Assembly (NCBI GenBank): GCA_038246545.1
Contig: JBBRVW010000002.1
Coordinates: 1 to 64,000, forward strand
Origin: JBBRVW01 sp038246545
GTDB taxonomy: Bacteria > Actinomycetota > Actinomycetes > JACCUZ01
Direction: 5' to 3'
Length of the DNA stretch: 64,000 nt
Shown: piece after piece, positions 1 through 8,561 of the stretch
Numbering within the stretch: position 1 is the first letter of the stretch
How the letters are laid out: each line of letters starts with the position of its first letter
Translations under genes and position numbers: made by a program
Notes under the pieces: model-generated
Told to the model about the DNA's origin: nothing
What the model saw: only the letters and a program-made list of their open reading frames with translations
Databases searched by the model: none

Positions 1-159
1 GGAGGCGGGCGAGGGGATCTCGGTGTCGACCTTGTCGGTCGAGACCTCGAGCAGCGGCTCGTCGGCCTGGACCTGGTCACCCTCCTGCTTGAGCCACCGG
101 GTGACGGTGCCCTCGCTCACGCTCTCGCCCAGCGCCGGCATGGTGACAGAGGTCGACAT
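1..159 (-). CDS. sucB: Dihydrolipoamide acyltransferase E2 (2-oxoglutarate dehydrogenase complex), N-terminal fragment
   Basis: Only the first 53 codons are inside the window; the gene runs off the left edge. The visible part is the start of a lipoyl domain: [16 protein letters not shown], followed by the lipoylation motif [12 protein letters not shown], in which the lysine of TDKVDTE carries the lipoyl arm. The ATG at 159 is preceded by AAGGAG about ten bases upstream. The E2 enzyme transfers the succinyl (or other acyl) group to CoA. It lies just downstream of lpdA on the same strand, so E3 and E2 are probably co-transcribed. The wording of the motif fits SucB, but a branched-chain E2 cannot be excluded from this fragment. 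Confidence 0.88.
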   Translation of the reverse strand, partial: MSTSVTMPALGESVSEGTVTRWLKQEGDQVQADEPLLEVSTDKVDTEIPSPAS

Positions 160-245
160 CGGCTCTCGTGCTCCTTCTCGTCGGCGGTGGGGCTGCTCGT
201 CGGTGCTGCGGTCGGAACTCGTGCGGTGACTGATCTTCGGGGTGC

Positions 246-1673
246 TCAGCCGTGCGCGTGCAGCGGCTTCCCGGCGAGGGCGAGGTGCGCCTCGCCGAGG
301 GCCTCGGACTGGGTGGGGTGGGCGTGCACCAGCTGGGCGACGTCGTCGGGGTAGGCCTCCCAGCCGTAGATCAGCTGGGCCTCGCCGATCAGCTCGCCGA
401 CCCGTGCGCCGACCATGTGGATCCCGACCACGGGGCCGTCCTTCTGCCGCACCAGCTTCACGAACCCGGCCGTCTTGAGGATCTGGCTCTTGCCGTTGCC
501 CGCCAGGTCGTAGGTGACCGTCTCGACCTGGTCCTCGCCGTAGGTCTCCCGGGCCTTGCCCTCGGTGAGGCCGACCGAGGCGACCTCGGGGTCGGAGTAG
601 GTGACGCGCGGGACGCCGTCGTAGTCGATGGGGGCCGGGTCGAGACCGGCCAGCCGCTCGGCGACCATGATGCCCTCGCCGAAGCCGACGTGCGCGAGCT
701 GCGGGGTCGGCACCAGGTCGCCGACGGCCGAGATCGTCGGCACGTTGGTGCGGCACTGCTCGTCGACCACGACGAAGCCGCGGTCCATCTCGACGCCGAC
801 CTGCTCGTAGCCGAGCTCCTGGGACACCGGGCCGCGGCCGACCGCGACGAGCAGCAGGTCGGCCTCGAGGGAGCTGCCGTCCTCGAGGGAGACCTTGACG
901 CCCTTCTCGGTGTGCTCGACCCCGGCGAACCGCGCCCCGAGCTGGTAGGAGATGCCGCGCTTGCGGAAGGCGCGCTCCAGGGCCTTGGAGGACTGCTCGT
1001 CCTCCAGCGGCACGAGGTGCGGGAGCGCCTCGACGATCGTCACGTCGGCACCGAAGGACCGCCAGACGCTCGCGAACTCGCAGCCGATGACCCCGCCGCC
1101 CAGCACCACCACCGAGCTGGGCACCGACTCGAGCCTAAGCGCGTGGTCGCTGCTGAGCACCAGCTGCCCGTCGAGCTCCAGCCCGGGCAGGCTGCGGGCG
1201 GTGGAGCCGGTGGCCAGGACGACGTGCCGACCCTCGTAGCGGGTCCCGTCGACCTCGACGGCGGCCGGACCGACAAGCCGGCCGATCCCCGCGACGTAGG
1301 TGATCTTGCGACTCTTCACCAGCCCCTGGAGGCCCTTGTGCAGGCGGGCGACGACCCCGTCCTTGTACTCGTTGACCGCGGGCATGTCGATGCCCTCGAA
1401 GGTCGAGCGGACGCCGAACTGCTCGCTCTCTCGGGACGAGTCGGCCACCTCGGCCGCGTGCAGCAGCGCCTTCGTCGGGACACAGCCGCGGTGCAGGCAG
1501 GTGCCGCCGAGCTCGGCCTTCTCGACGAGGACCACCGAGAGCCCGAGCTGGGCCGCCCGCAGCGCGCAGGCGTAGCCACCACTGCCGCCGCCCAGCACGA
1601 CCAGGTCGTAGGGCTGGCTGCCGGCATCGGCGACCACGGAGCCGTCGGCGTCCTTGCCGGGCTGGTCCGCCAC
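246..1673 (-). CDS. lpdA: Dihydrolipoyl dehydrogenase (E3)
   Basis: A flavoprotein of 475 residues that reoxidises dihydrolipoamide with NAD+ for the 2-oxoacid dehydrogenase complexes and the glycine cleavage system. Visible are the FAD-binding [15 protein letters not shown] loop (about residues 28-42), the redox disulfide GGTCLHRGC (Cys59 and Cys64), the NAD-binding [12 protein letters not shown] segment and the C-terminal catalytic pair in HPTQSE (His452, Glu457). The GTG start at 1673 has AAGGAG seven bases upstream. An extra N-terminal stretch of about 20 residues precedes the Rossmann fold. sucB follows on the same strand. Confidence 0.96.
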   Translation of the reverse strand: MADQPGKDADGSVVADAGSQPYDLVVLGGGSGGYACALRAAQLGLSVVLVEKAELGGTCLHRGCVPTKALLHAAEVADSSRESEQFGVRSTFEGIDMPAVNEYKDGVVARLHKGLQGLVKSRKITYVAGIGRLVGPAAVEVDGTRYEGRHVVLATGSTARSLPGLELDGQLVLSSDHALRLESVPSSVVVLGGGVIGCEFASVWRSFGADVTIVEALPHLVPLEDEQSSKALERAFRKRGISYQLGARFAGVEHTEKGVKVSLEDGSSLEADLLLVAVGRGPVSQELGYEQVGVEMDRGFVVVDEQCRTNVPTISAVGDLVPTPQLAHVGFGEGIMVAERLAGLDPAPIDYDGVPRVTYSDPEVASVGLTEGKARETYGEDQVETVTYDLAGNGKSQILKTAGFVKLVRQKDGPVVGIHMVGARVGELIGEAQLIYGWEAYPDDVAQLVHAHPTQSEALGEAHLALAGKPLHAHG

Positions 1674-1885
1674 GGGTGCACTCCTTGCGGTCGAGCAGGG
1701 CGATCGGGTCGCAGAGATCCGACTGTCGACCTCATCCTGTCACCGGGAGCACGCTCACGGGCAAGCGGGTCGACGGCGGACCCCGTGGAACCTTCGCCCC
1801 GTGCCCTACCGTTGCCGGGACGAAACGAGGGCCCGCCGACGACCTCGTCGGCGGCCCCGGGAGACGGGTCGGCTGGAGGGTGTTC

Positions 1886-2212
1886 GTGGGGTTGTTCCGC
1901 AGGAAGTCCAGGCCGGGTGTCGTCCGCCAGGCCGGCAGCGCCGACACCGACCACCTGGCTGCGTTCGCACGCTCGCACACCGGCGTCGAGGCGTTCGTCG
2001 AGCCGCCGACCGCGGTCTCGACCACCACCGTCGTCATGGTGGCGAGCACGGGGGAGTGGACCCGCCGGCGGGTGCGTGACGCGCGGGCTGCCCACGAGCT
2101 CTCCCACCGGCTCGGGATCCCGTCCTACGACGCCGCGGTGGTGGGCTACCCGCAGCGGATGCGCGACTGGAACGCCCGGCAGAAGGCGGCCCGCGAGGAC
2201 CCGAGCGGCTGA
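1886..2212 (+). CDS. Conserved actinobacterial hypothetical protein
   Basis: A 108-residue protein beginning MGLFRRK, with a central ATGEWTRRRV-like segment (ASTGEWTRRRV) and a C-terminal GYPQRMRDWNARQ motif. Proteins of this pattern commonly sit next to lpdA in actinobacteria; the function is unknown. GTG at 1886 is preferred because GGAGGG lies five bases upstream; an in-frame GTG at 1880 overlaps that site. It is divergent from lpdA and convergent with the acidic repeat gene downstream. No membrane segment or signal peptide is visible. Confidence 0.75.
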   Translation: MGLFRRKSRPGVVRQAGSADTDHLAAFARSHTGVEAFVEPPTAVSTTTVVMVASTGEWTRRRVRDARAAHELSHRLGIPSYDAAVVGYPQRMRDWNARQKAAREDPSG

Positions 2213-2264
2213 GGCGTCCGGCCGACCGCGCTGGGGACTGCGCGGCTGCCGGACGACTCAGCCG
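2206..2264. terminator. Long hairpin between convergent genes
   Basis: Two 17-base arms, CGGCTGAGGCGTCCGGC (2206-2222) and GCCGGACGACTCAGCCG (2248-2264), pair with a single mismatch around a 25-base loop. The left arm overlaps the stop codon of the gene ending at 2212. The position between convergent genes suggests a bidirectional terminator, but no U-tract follows. Confidence 0.65.
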
Positions 2265-2320
2265 TGACCGGCGGCGGGTGGGGGAGTCCGGCCGGCCGTG
2301 GGGGCGCCTCGCGGCGGCCC

Positions 2321-3154
2321 TCAGCCGCTGTGCTTCGCGCGGCCCTTGCCGTGGCCGGCGGCCTTGCCGTGCGTCGACGTGCTGGGCTCTTCGCGGTTCG
2401 AGGCACGGGCAGTGGTCCGCTCCGCTCGCTTCGCCGCCTGTGCGACCGACTTCGCCTCGCGCTTGGCGGCCTTGGCAGCCGCCTTCTCGGCGTGCTTCGC
2501 GGCGCCCTTGCCGTGGGCCGTCGTCGCGGTCGTGTCGTCGGCGGTGGCCGGTGAATCGGTGCTGGTCGCGTCGGTGCCGCCCTTGCCGCAGGCGGAGTGC
2601 GCGGCGGCGCTGACCAGGGCACCGTGGTCCGGCGAGCCCTGGGTGGCGTGCGCCACGAAGGACACGTACTGACCGTGGTTGGTCGCCGTCGCGCAGGCGG
2701 CGGCGATCGCCGCGGCGACGTCGGGAGCCAGCGCCGTGGTCGGGACCGGGGCGGTGGTGTCGGACTCGTCGTCCGACTCGTCCTCGCCCTGGTCGTCGGA
2801 CTGGTCGTCGGACTGGTCGTCGGACTGGTCGTCGGACTGGTCGTCGGACTGGTCGTCGGACTGGTCGTCGGACTCGTCGCTCGGGGCAGCCGTGGTCGTG
2901 GCCGGCGCGGGCGTGACGTCGTCGGTCTCGTCGGTGTCCTCGCCCTGGTCGTCCCCGTCCTCGCCCTGGTCGTCGGCAGCACCCGCGTCGGTGGCCTGTG
3001 TCGAGGTGACGACGGTCTGGTCGGTCGTCGGTGCCGAGTCGGCGACGTTCACGACGGCAGCGGCGGCGCCACCGGCGCCGATCATCGCGGCCGCGACCGC
3101 GAAGGAGCCGATCCGCGCGTTGCGGGCCAGGGTGGTGGCGAGACGGACGAGCAC
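2321..3154 (-). CDS. Membrane-anchored or secreted acidic repeat protein
   Basis: The 277-residue product starts VLVRLATTLARNARIGSFAVAAAMIGA, a single N-terminal hydrophobic segment that looks like a signal anchor. An Asp/Glu/Gln/Thr-rich linker follows, including seven DDQS-type repeats. Next is a small domain with NHGQYVSFVAHA, HGALVSAAAHSACGK, a pattern recurring in secreted actinobacterial proteins of unknown function. The tail is Lys/Ala-rich and basic. GTG at 3154 was chosen because GGAGG lies about seven bases upstream; longer upstream readings lack a site and would put the hydrophobic segment internally. The acidic middle and basic tail make the protein strongly bipolar in charge. Confidence 0.75.
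   Translation of the reverse strand: MLVRLATTLARNARIGSFAVAAAMIGAGGAAAAVVNVADSAPTTDQTVVTSTQATDAGAADDQGEDGDDQGEDTDETDDVTPAPATTTAAPSDESDDQSDDQSDDQSDDQSDDQSDDQSDDQGEDESDDESDTTAPVPTTALAPDVAAAIAAACATATNHGQYVSFVAHATQGSPDHGALVSAAAHSACGKGGTDATSTDSPATADDTTATTAHGKGAAKHAEKAAAKAAKREAKSVAQAAKRAERTTARASNREEPSTSTHGKAAGHGKGRAKHSG
2789..2872 (-). repeat. Seven perfect 12-bp tandem repeats in coding sequence
   Basis: The unit CTGGTCGTCGGA (plus strand) occurs seven times without a mismatch and encodes an acidic Asp-Asp-Gln-Ser array in the gene at 2321-3154. Because the unit is a multiple of three, copy-number changes would keep the frame. Confidence 0.95.
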
Positions 3155-3367
3155 GGAGGACCTCCGGGACGAGGGCGATGACGGTGCGGACGAGCAGGCA
3201 CAGGTGCGGCCGATTCCGGCTACACCAAGCCCATCGCTGTCCGTCATGGACTCGTTACCGATCGTGAGGCGATCCTCACCCGTTCGGGGCACCCGACTGC
3301 CCCGTCTCTGCCTCCGGAGCGCGCGTAGGCCCCTGCGCAGGACCGGGACCGGGGGGGGGGCGACCGC

Positions 3368-4903
3368 TCAGGCGACCGGGACACCGTCCGCGGCGAGCTC
3401 CTCGGCGAAGCGCACCAGGGTCCGCACCGCGTGCCCGGTGCCGCCCTTGCCGGTGTAGCCGTGCGGGGCGGCGTCGTTGTACGCCGGTCCGGCGATGTCC
3501 AGGTGCACCCACGGGAGCCCGTTCGGCACGAACTCCTTGAGGAACAGCCCGGCCACCAGCATGCCGCCGTACTTGTCGCCCAGGTTGGCGATGTCGGCGA
3601 CGTTGGACTCCATCGAGGCGCGCAGCTCCACCGGCAGCGGCATCGCCCACATCTGCTCGCCCGCATCGTCGGCCGCCGCGACGATCGCGTCGCGGACCGG
3701 GTCGGCGTTGCCCATCGCCGCCGAGGTGCGCGCGCCCAGGGCGACCAGCTGCGCGCCGGTCAGGGTGGCGACGTCGACGAGCACGTCGGGCTTGTCCTCG
3801 CCGGCCCGCACGATGCCGTCGGCGAGCACCAGCCGTCCCTCGGCGTCGGTGTTGAGCACCTCGACGGTCGTGCCGCCGTAGATCGTGAGGACGTCGGAGG
3901 GCCGCTGCGCGGTGCCCGACGGCATGTTCTCGGCCATCGGCGCGTACGCCGTGACGTCGACCTTGATCCCGAGGCGGGCGATGGCGGTGACGGCGCCGAT
4001 GACCGCGGCCGCACCTCCCATGTCGGACTTCATCCACTCCATCGCGGCCGCCGGCTTGAGCGACAGGCCGCCGGAGTCGAAGGTGATGCCCTTGCCGACC
4101 AGCGCCAGGTGCGGGGCGTTGCGACCGCCACCCTTGTAGCTGAGGCGGACCATCCGCGGCGGGCGGGACGAGCCCTGGCCGACACCGAGGATGCCGCCGT
4201 AGCCCGCCTTCTTCAGCGCCTTCTCGTCGAGGACCTCGACGGCGACGCCGGCGGCCTTGGCCGCGGCGACCGCACGGTCGGCGAACACCGCGGGGGGAAG
4301 GTCCGCCGGCGGGGTGTTGACCTGGTCGCGTACCCAGTGCACCGACTCGACGAGCGTGTGCGCCCGGGCCACGCCCGCCTTGGCGGCCTTGTCGCGCGCC
4401 AGGTCGCTGCACAGCGTGAACTTCTCGACCGGCGGCCGGTTGCGCTCGGCGCTGGTCACCCGGTAGGCGCGGAAGGCGTACGCGCCCAGCAGCGCGCCCT
4501 CGGTGACCGCGGCCACCTCCTCGGGTGTGGCCGCGGGCAGGGCCAGCCCGACCGTGCCGGTGCCGGCGAGGGCCCGGGCGGCGGCACCGGCCGCGCGGCG
4601 CAGCACCTCGGCGCGGTACGCCGGGCGCTCGTTGCCCTTGGTGGTCGTGGCCTTGCCGACGCAGACGGCGACGACGACGGGAGCGGTGGTCGCGCCCATC
4701 GAGGACAGCTTGGAGACCTCGTTGGGGTAGCCGAGGTTGCCCATGGCTGCCACGGTCGCGGCGATCCGGCCCTTGAACGCCTTGTCCACCTCCTCGCCGC
4801 CGGGCAGGACGACGAAGCCGTCGTCGCCCTTGGCGACGGCGACGACGAGGGCGTCCACCTTCAGGGTGGCGGGCTTGCTGGTGCTCAAGCTGACCGTGGT
4901 CAA
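3368..4903 (-). CDS. pepA: Leucyl aminopeptidase (M17 family)
   Basis: A cytosolic two-metal aminopeptidase of 511 residues, the usual family length. The catalytic half carries KGITFDSGGLSLKP (metal-binding Lys and Asp), MKSDMGGAA and the family signature NTDAEGRLVLAD. The N-terminal macro-like domain is present. The TTG start at 4903 (reading LTTVSLSTSKP) is chosen because the open frame extends far upstream through the antisense of gcvT and homology-like sequence begins here; GGAAGAG lies just upstream. It is divergent from gcvT, and ten consecutive G residues lie just beyond its stop codon at 3351-3360. Confidence 0.94.
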   Translation of the reverse strand: MTTVSLSTSKPATLKVDALVVAVAKGDDGFVVLPGGEEVDKAFKGRIAATVAAMGNLGYPNEVSKLSSMGATTAPVVVAVCVGKATTTKGNERPAYRAEVLRRAAGAAARALAGTGTVGLALPAATPEEVAAVTEGALLGAYAFRAYRVTSAERNRPPVEKFTLCSDLARDKAAKAGVARAHTLVESVHWVRDQVNTPPADLPPAVFADRAVAAAKAAGVAVEVLDEKALKKAGYGGILGVGQGSSRPPRMVRLSYKGGGRNAPHLALVGKGITFDSGGLSLKPAAAMEWMKSDMGGAAAVIGAVTAIARLGIKVDVTAYAPMAENMPSGTAQRPSDVLTIYGGTTVEVLNTDAEGRLVLADGIVRAGEDKPDVLVDVATLTGAQLVALGARTSAAMGNADPVRDAIVAAADDAGEQMWAMPLPVELRASMESNVADIANLGDKYGGMLVAGLFLKEFVPNGLPWVHLDIAGPAYNDAAPHGYTGKGGTGHAVRTLVRFAEELAADGVPVA

Positions 4904-5046
4904 GGCTCTTCCGTCCTGCTCGGGGAGGCTGGCGTCGCCGCGAAGGGCAACGATTCGCGATGCTAACCCCGCCCGCCGGCGGAACGGACCTTCGGGACGC
5001 CCAGGGGCATCGCGGGGGTGGCTTGCGGCGGGTTTCGCGGGGTGGC

Positions 5047-5052
5047 TAGCGT
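5047..5052 (+). promoter_or_regulatory. -10 box of a leaderless gcvT transcript
   Basis: TAGCGT lies seven bases before the gcvT ATG at 5060, and there is no Shine-Dalgarno between them. The spacing puts the transcription start at or next to the ATG. Confidence 0.55.
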
Positions 5053-5059
5053 CCGCTGG

Positions 5060-6184
5060 ATGAGCGACCAGACCGAGTCGACGCTTCGCCGTTCCCCGCT
5101 GCACGAGCGCCACGAGTCCCTCGGCGCCAAGATGGCCGACTTCGGCGGCTGGCTGATGCCGATCGAGTACCAGGCGTCGGACGGCGGCGGGGTCGTCAAG
5201 GAGCATGCCGCGGTGCGCGAGGCGGTCGGCGTCTTCGACGTGAGCCATCTGGGGAAGGCCGTCGTCCGCGGGCCGGGCGCGGCGGCGTACGTCAACGCCA
5301 CGCTCACGAACGACCTCGAGCGGGTCGGTGCCGGCAAGGCGCAGTACACGCTGTGCTGCGACGACGCGACCGGTGGCGTCGTCGACGACCTGATCGCGTA
5401 CTACCGCGCGGCCGACGAGGTGTTCCTCATCCCGAACGCCGCCAACACGGCGGAGGTGGTGCGCCTGCTGGCGGCGTCCGCGCCCGATGGTGTGGAGGTC
5501 GTCGACCAGCACGAGGACTACGGCGTGCTCGCAGTCCAGGGTCCGCGGAGCGACGAGGTCCTGGCGGCGCTGGGGATGCCGACCGGTCACGACTACATGT
5601 CCTTCGCCGACGCGGAGTGGGACGGCCGCCCCGTGGTGGTGTGCCGCACCGGCTACACCGGCGAACGGGGCTACGAGCTGCTGCCGCGGTGGGGCGACGC
5701 CGCGGACCTGTGGGACGCGCTGCTCGCCGCGGGTGCGGCGCACGGGATCCGGCCGGCCGGCCTCGGGGCCCGCGACACGCTGCGCACCGAGATGGGCTAC
5801 CCCCTGCACGGCCAGGACCTGTCGTCGGAGATCACGCCGGTGCAGGCCCGGTGCGGCTGGGCCGTCGGCTGGACGAAGCCGGCGTTCTGGGGCCGTGCCG
5901 TCCTGCTGGCCGAGACGGAGGCCGGCGCCGGACGCCTCGCCTGGGGGCTCGAGGGCCTCGAGCGGGCGATCCCGCGCGCGCACATGGCGGTGTCCTCCAC
6001 CGCCGGGGAGCCGCTCGGCGAGACGACCAGCGGCACGTTCTCGCCGACCCGCAAGGTCGGTATCGCACTGGCCCTGCTCGGCCGGTCCGCTGCCGAGGGC
6101 GACGAGGTCCTCGTCGACGTGCGCGGCCGGCCGGCCCGCTTCCGGGTGGTCAAGCCGCCGTTCGTCAGGTCGTCGACGTCATGA
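5060..6184 (+). CDS. gcvT: Aminomethyltransferase, T-protein of the glycine cleavage system
   Basis: A 374-residue, full-length T-protein that moves the methylene group from the aminomethyl-lipoyl H-protein to tetrahydrofolate. Family motifs are [14 protein letters not shown] (about residues 28-41), [19 protein letters not shown] and [16 protein letters not shown]. The ATG at 5060 fits both the family N-terminus and the leaderless promoter spacing. The other glycine cleavage genes (gcvP, gcvH) are not here, but lpdA, which supplies the L-protein, is 3.4 kb away. The shikimate-kinase-like gene follows after ten bases. Confidence 0.94.
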   Translation: MSDQTESTLRRSPLHERHESLGAKMADFGGWLMPIEYQASDGGGVVKEHAAVREAVGVFDVSHLGKAVVRGPGAAAYVNATLTNDLERVGAGKAQYTLCCDDATGGVVDDLIAYYRAADEVFLIPNAANTAEVVRLLAASAPDGVEVVDQHEDYGVLAVQGPRSDEVLAALGMPTGHDYMSFADAEWDGRPVVVCRTGYTGERGYELLPRWGDAADLWDALLAAGAAHGIRPAGLGARDTLRTEMGYPLHGQDLSSEITPVQARCGWAVGWTKPAFWGRAVLLAETEAGAGRLAWGLEGLERAIPRAHMAVSSTAGEPLGETTSGTFSPTRKVGIALALLGRSAAEGDEVLVDVRGRPARFRVVKPPFVRSSTS

Positions 6185-6194
6185 CCGGGCGCCG

Positions 6195-6716
6195 ATGAGG
6201 GACCGCCGGGTCCTGCTGCTCGGGATGATGGGTGCTGGGAAGACCTCGGTCGGCCGCGGCGTCGCGGCGCGCACCGGCTGGCGCTATCGCGACAACGACG
6301 AGGCGGTCGAGGAGCTGACCGGGCTCCCGACCCGCGAGCTGCACGAGCAGCGCGGCACCGGCGCGCTGCGGGCCGCCGAGGCGCAGGTGCTGCACGACGC
6401 GCTGGTCGCGCCGCCGCCCAACGTCGCGGGTGTCGCCGGCGGCGTGGTCGAGTCGGACGCCGACGTGCAGGCGCTGCGGGACGCCGACGCGTTCGTGGTC
6501 TACCTGCACACCCCGGTCGACGAGCTCGTGCGCCGGGTCGGTGACGGCGCCGGCCGGCCGTTCCTGCAGCCCGACCCGGAGGCCGCTCTGCGCCGCCTGT
6601 ACGCCGGCCGGGAGCCGCTGTACCGCTCGGTGGCCGACCTGGTGGTCGACACCTCGGTGGGCGACGCGGACGCGCACGCCGACCAGGTCGTCCGGGCCCT
6701 CACCGCCGTCCCCTGA
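6195..6716 (+). CDS. Shikimate kinase-like P-loop kinase
   Basis: A 173-residue protein with Walker A GMMGAGKTSVGR (residues 10-21), the DND motif expected for substrate and magnesium binding, an R-x3-E helix (RGTGALRAAEAQVL), and a C-terminal LYAGREPLYRSVAD segment, all placed as in shikimate kinase. The glycine-rich substrate loop reads GVAGGVVE instead of the usual GGG. The true AroK usually sits with aroB/aroC, which are absent here, so this may be a paralogue with a different small-molecule substrate. It is probably co-transcribed with gcvT (ten-base gap) and ends five bases from the convergent cobT-like gene, leaving no room for a terminator. Confidence 0.75.
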   Translation: MRDRRVLLLGMMGAGKTSVGRGVAARTGWRYRDNDEAVEELTGLPTRELHEQRGTGALRAAEAQVLHDALVAPPPNVAGVAGGVVESDADVQALRDADAFVVYLHTPVDELVRRVGDGAGRPFLQPDPEAALRRLYAGREPLYRSVADLVVDTSVGDADAHADQVVRALTAVP

Positions 6717-6721
6717 TCGGC

Positions 6722-7600
6722 TCAGGCGAGAGCGGCCCGGAGCACCGGGACGGCGAGCAGCGCCGTGGTGCCGTCGTCGCCCCGCAGGCCGAGGTCGAGC
6801 ACCGGCTCGAGGTCGAGCCGGGCCAGGGCCAGCCGGTGCGCCGGGTGGGGGGAGACGCCGCCGGCCAGCCACCAGGCCGGGGCGCGGAAGGACAGCCGGG
6901 CCGCGACCAGAGCAGCTGCGGCGCTGACCGGGCCGTCCAGGACCGCCGGGGTCCGGCGGGCCGCCGCCTGCAGCAGCAGCCCGGTGATGAACGCCAGGTC
7001 GGCTCCCGCCACCGCGCCGAGCAGGGCCGCCTGGTCGGCGAGCGCGGGCCGGCCGCGCCGCATCGCGTCCCGGGTCGCCGCGCAGGCGCGCATCCACTCG
7101 GCGTCGGCCAGGTCGGTGGCGGTGACCGCCGCCGCGTCGGACCGGGTGAGCAGCCCCACCAGCGTCGCGGCGGGGACAGCGAGGTCCGGTCCGGGGAGGG
7201 CAACCAGGAGCAGGTCGGTGCCGGAGTCCGCCTCCTCGTCGGCACGCGCGGCACCGGCCAGCACCGCCGCCAGGGCGTCGTCCCGGCTGCAGGCGTCAGC
7301 GGTCGCGTCGGCCGCGACGGTGCCGCGGCGCGGCAGGTGGAGCACCTCGACCGACGTGCTGCCGGCCACCGCGGCGGTGCGGGCCGGCACCTCGTCGGCG
7401 AGGACGAGCAGCCGCGCCCGCGACGGCGGGACGGGCCTCGCGCGGCCCTGGACGGCGGCCAGCCACGTCGCGACGTCGCCGAGCATGCCGGTGTCTGGTC
7501 CGAGCGCAGTCCGGGCGTCCGCTCGCGCCGCGTCGTCCGGCCTTTCCACGGTGACCGCCAGCTCCTCCAGGGTCGGGGTGCTCACCGGGCCGTCGCTCAT
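6722..7600 (-). CDS. Degenerate CobT-like protein (nicotinate-nucleotide-dimethylbenzimidazole phosphoribosyltransferase family)
   Basis: A 292-residue protein, shorter than CobT (about 350). The C-terminal part is clearly CobT-like: PAVLDGPVSAAAALVAARL, SPHPAHRLALARLDLEPVLDLGLR and AVPVLRAA. Two catalytic motifs are altered: where CobT has a GEMGIGNTT loop this protein has PGPDLAVPAA, and the LGEGSGA stretch holding the catalytic glutamate reads GDDGTTA. CobT activates the lower-ligand base of cobalamin. Here the protein is the last gene of a riboswitch-controlled cobalamin uptake operon and overlaps the ecfS stop by ATGA. It may have weak or no phosphoribosyltransferase activity; a role in binding imported corrinoid or base is inference. 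Confidence 0.72.
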   Translation of the reverse strand: MSDGPVSTPTLEELAVTVERPDDAARADARTALGPDTGMLGDVATWLAAVQGRARPVPPSRARLLVLADEVPARTAAVAGSTSVEVLHLPRRGTVAADATADACSRDDALAAVLAGAARADEEADSGTDLLLVALPGPDLAVPAATLVGLLTRSDAAAVTATDLADAEWMRACAATRDAMRRGRPALADQAALLGAVAGADLAFITGLLLQAAARRTPAVLDGPVSAAAALVAARLSFRAPAWWLAGGVSPHPAHRLALARLDLEPVLDLGLRGDDGTTALLAVPVLRAALA

Positions 7601-8556
7601 CGGGACATCGTGCCGTCCGGCGGTGCGAACTCGCCCACCGCGCCGAACTCCGCCCGCCGGGCGGCCCGCCGCAGTGCCAGCAGCACCGGCCGGGCCGCGA
7701 CGGCGACCAGCGCCGCCGTGGTCAGCGCGCGCGGGAGGTCGAAGCCCATCGACGTCACGAGGGTGAAGGCGAGGAAGCGGCCGAGGTTCTGGGTCAGTGG
7801 GTCGCCGGCCACGTAGGAGATGCCGCTGTCCAGCCCGGTGGTGAACGGCCAGAGCCAGAGGTTCATGAGCAGCCCGTAGCCGAGCCCTGCCACCGCGCCG
7901 TACGCCGTGAGCAGGGCCACCTCAGCCCGGCCCGAGGCCCGGGGCAGGCAGCCCGCGAGGAAGCCCACCCAACCCGCGGCGAGCATCTGGAACGGCAGCC
8001 ACGGCCCGACACCAGCGGTCAGCAGGGCGGAGGCGAACAGCGTCACCGACCCGAGGACCAGGCCGAACCCGCGACCGAGCGCCCGGCCGGCAAGCACCAG
8101 CAGGAAGAACACCGGCTCGAACCCGGCCACGCCACCGCCGAGAGGTCGCAGCGCCGCGCCCACCGCAGCCAGGACGCCGAGGACCGCCACCGACTTCGCG
8201 TCCATGCCGCCGTCGGCGACCTCCGCCAGGACGACGGCGAGCAGCAGCGGCAGCAGCACGACGAACAGCCACGGGGCGTCCGCCCGCCCGGCCAGCGTCG
8301 ACCCCGACTGGACGAACAGCGGCCAGCAGAACGCGAGCAGGCCCACCGCGCTGACGACGACCAGCGCGAGCGACGCCCGCGGCCGGACCCGTACCGCCGA
8401 GTCCGCTCGGGTGCGACGTCGGGTCGGCGAACGTCGCACAGGAGCATCCGTGGGGGAGGCGGCCTCGGTGGTCGGGACCGGGGTGGTCGCGGCCGGGGTG
8501 TTCGGGGCCGGGGTGTTCGGGGCCGGGGTGCTCGGGGCCGGGGTCGTCGGGGTCAT
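7597..8556 (-). CDS. ECF transporter substrate-binding (S) component, probably for cobalamin
   Basis: A 319-residue membrane protein. The first ~65 residues are an unusual Thr/Pro/Ala-rich cytoplasmic tail with TPAPN repeats and an Arg-rich stretch; six or so hydrophobic segments follow, with the GFEPVFFLLVLAGRALG and LPFQMLAAGWVGFLAG pattern seen in S components of the CbrT-like and related ECF families. S components bind the vitamin and dock on EcfT-EcfA. The gene lies five bases after the ATPase gene and overlaps the cobT-like start. The substrate is not readable from the S component alone; cobalamin is inferred from the riboswitch and the cobT-like gene. Confidence 0.8.
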   Translation of the reverse strand: MTPTTPAPSTPAPNTPAPNTPAATTPVPTTEAASPTDAPVRRSPTRRRTRADSAVRVRPRASLALVVVSAVGLLAFCWPLFVQSGSTLAGRADAPWLFVVLLPLLLAVVLAEVADGGMDAKSVAVLGVLAAVGAALRPLGGGVAGFEPVFFLLVLAGRALGRGFGLVLGSVTLFASALLTAGVGPWLPFQMLAAGWVGFLAGCLPRASGRAEVALLTAYGAVAGLGYGLLMNLWLWPFTTGLDSGISYVAGDPLTQNLGRFLAFTLVTSMGFDLPRALTTAALVAVAARPVLLALRRAARRAEFGAVGEFAPPDGTMSR

Positions 8557-8561
8557 GGGGT

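Noticed and set aside
252..2267. Very long open reading frames antisense to lpdA, pepA, the ECF genes and many others
   Set aside because: They are by-products of high GC content: low-complexity Arg/Gly/Ala/Pro/His translations without family motifs, lying opposite genes with clear motifs.
2789..2872. Tandem repeats as a CRISPR array
   Set aside because: The repeats are directly adjacent without spacers, multiples of three and inside a coding sequence; no cas genes are near.
3351..3360. Run of ten G residues as a phase-variation tract
   Set aside because: It lies in the gap after the pepA stop codon, in no reading frame or recognisable promoter, so slippage would have no evident effect. It could also be a sequencing artefact.
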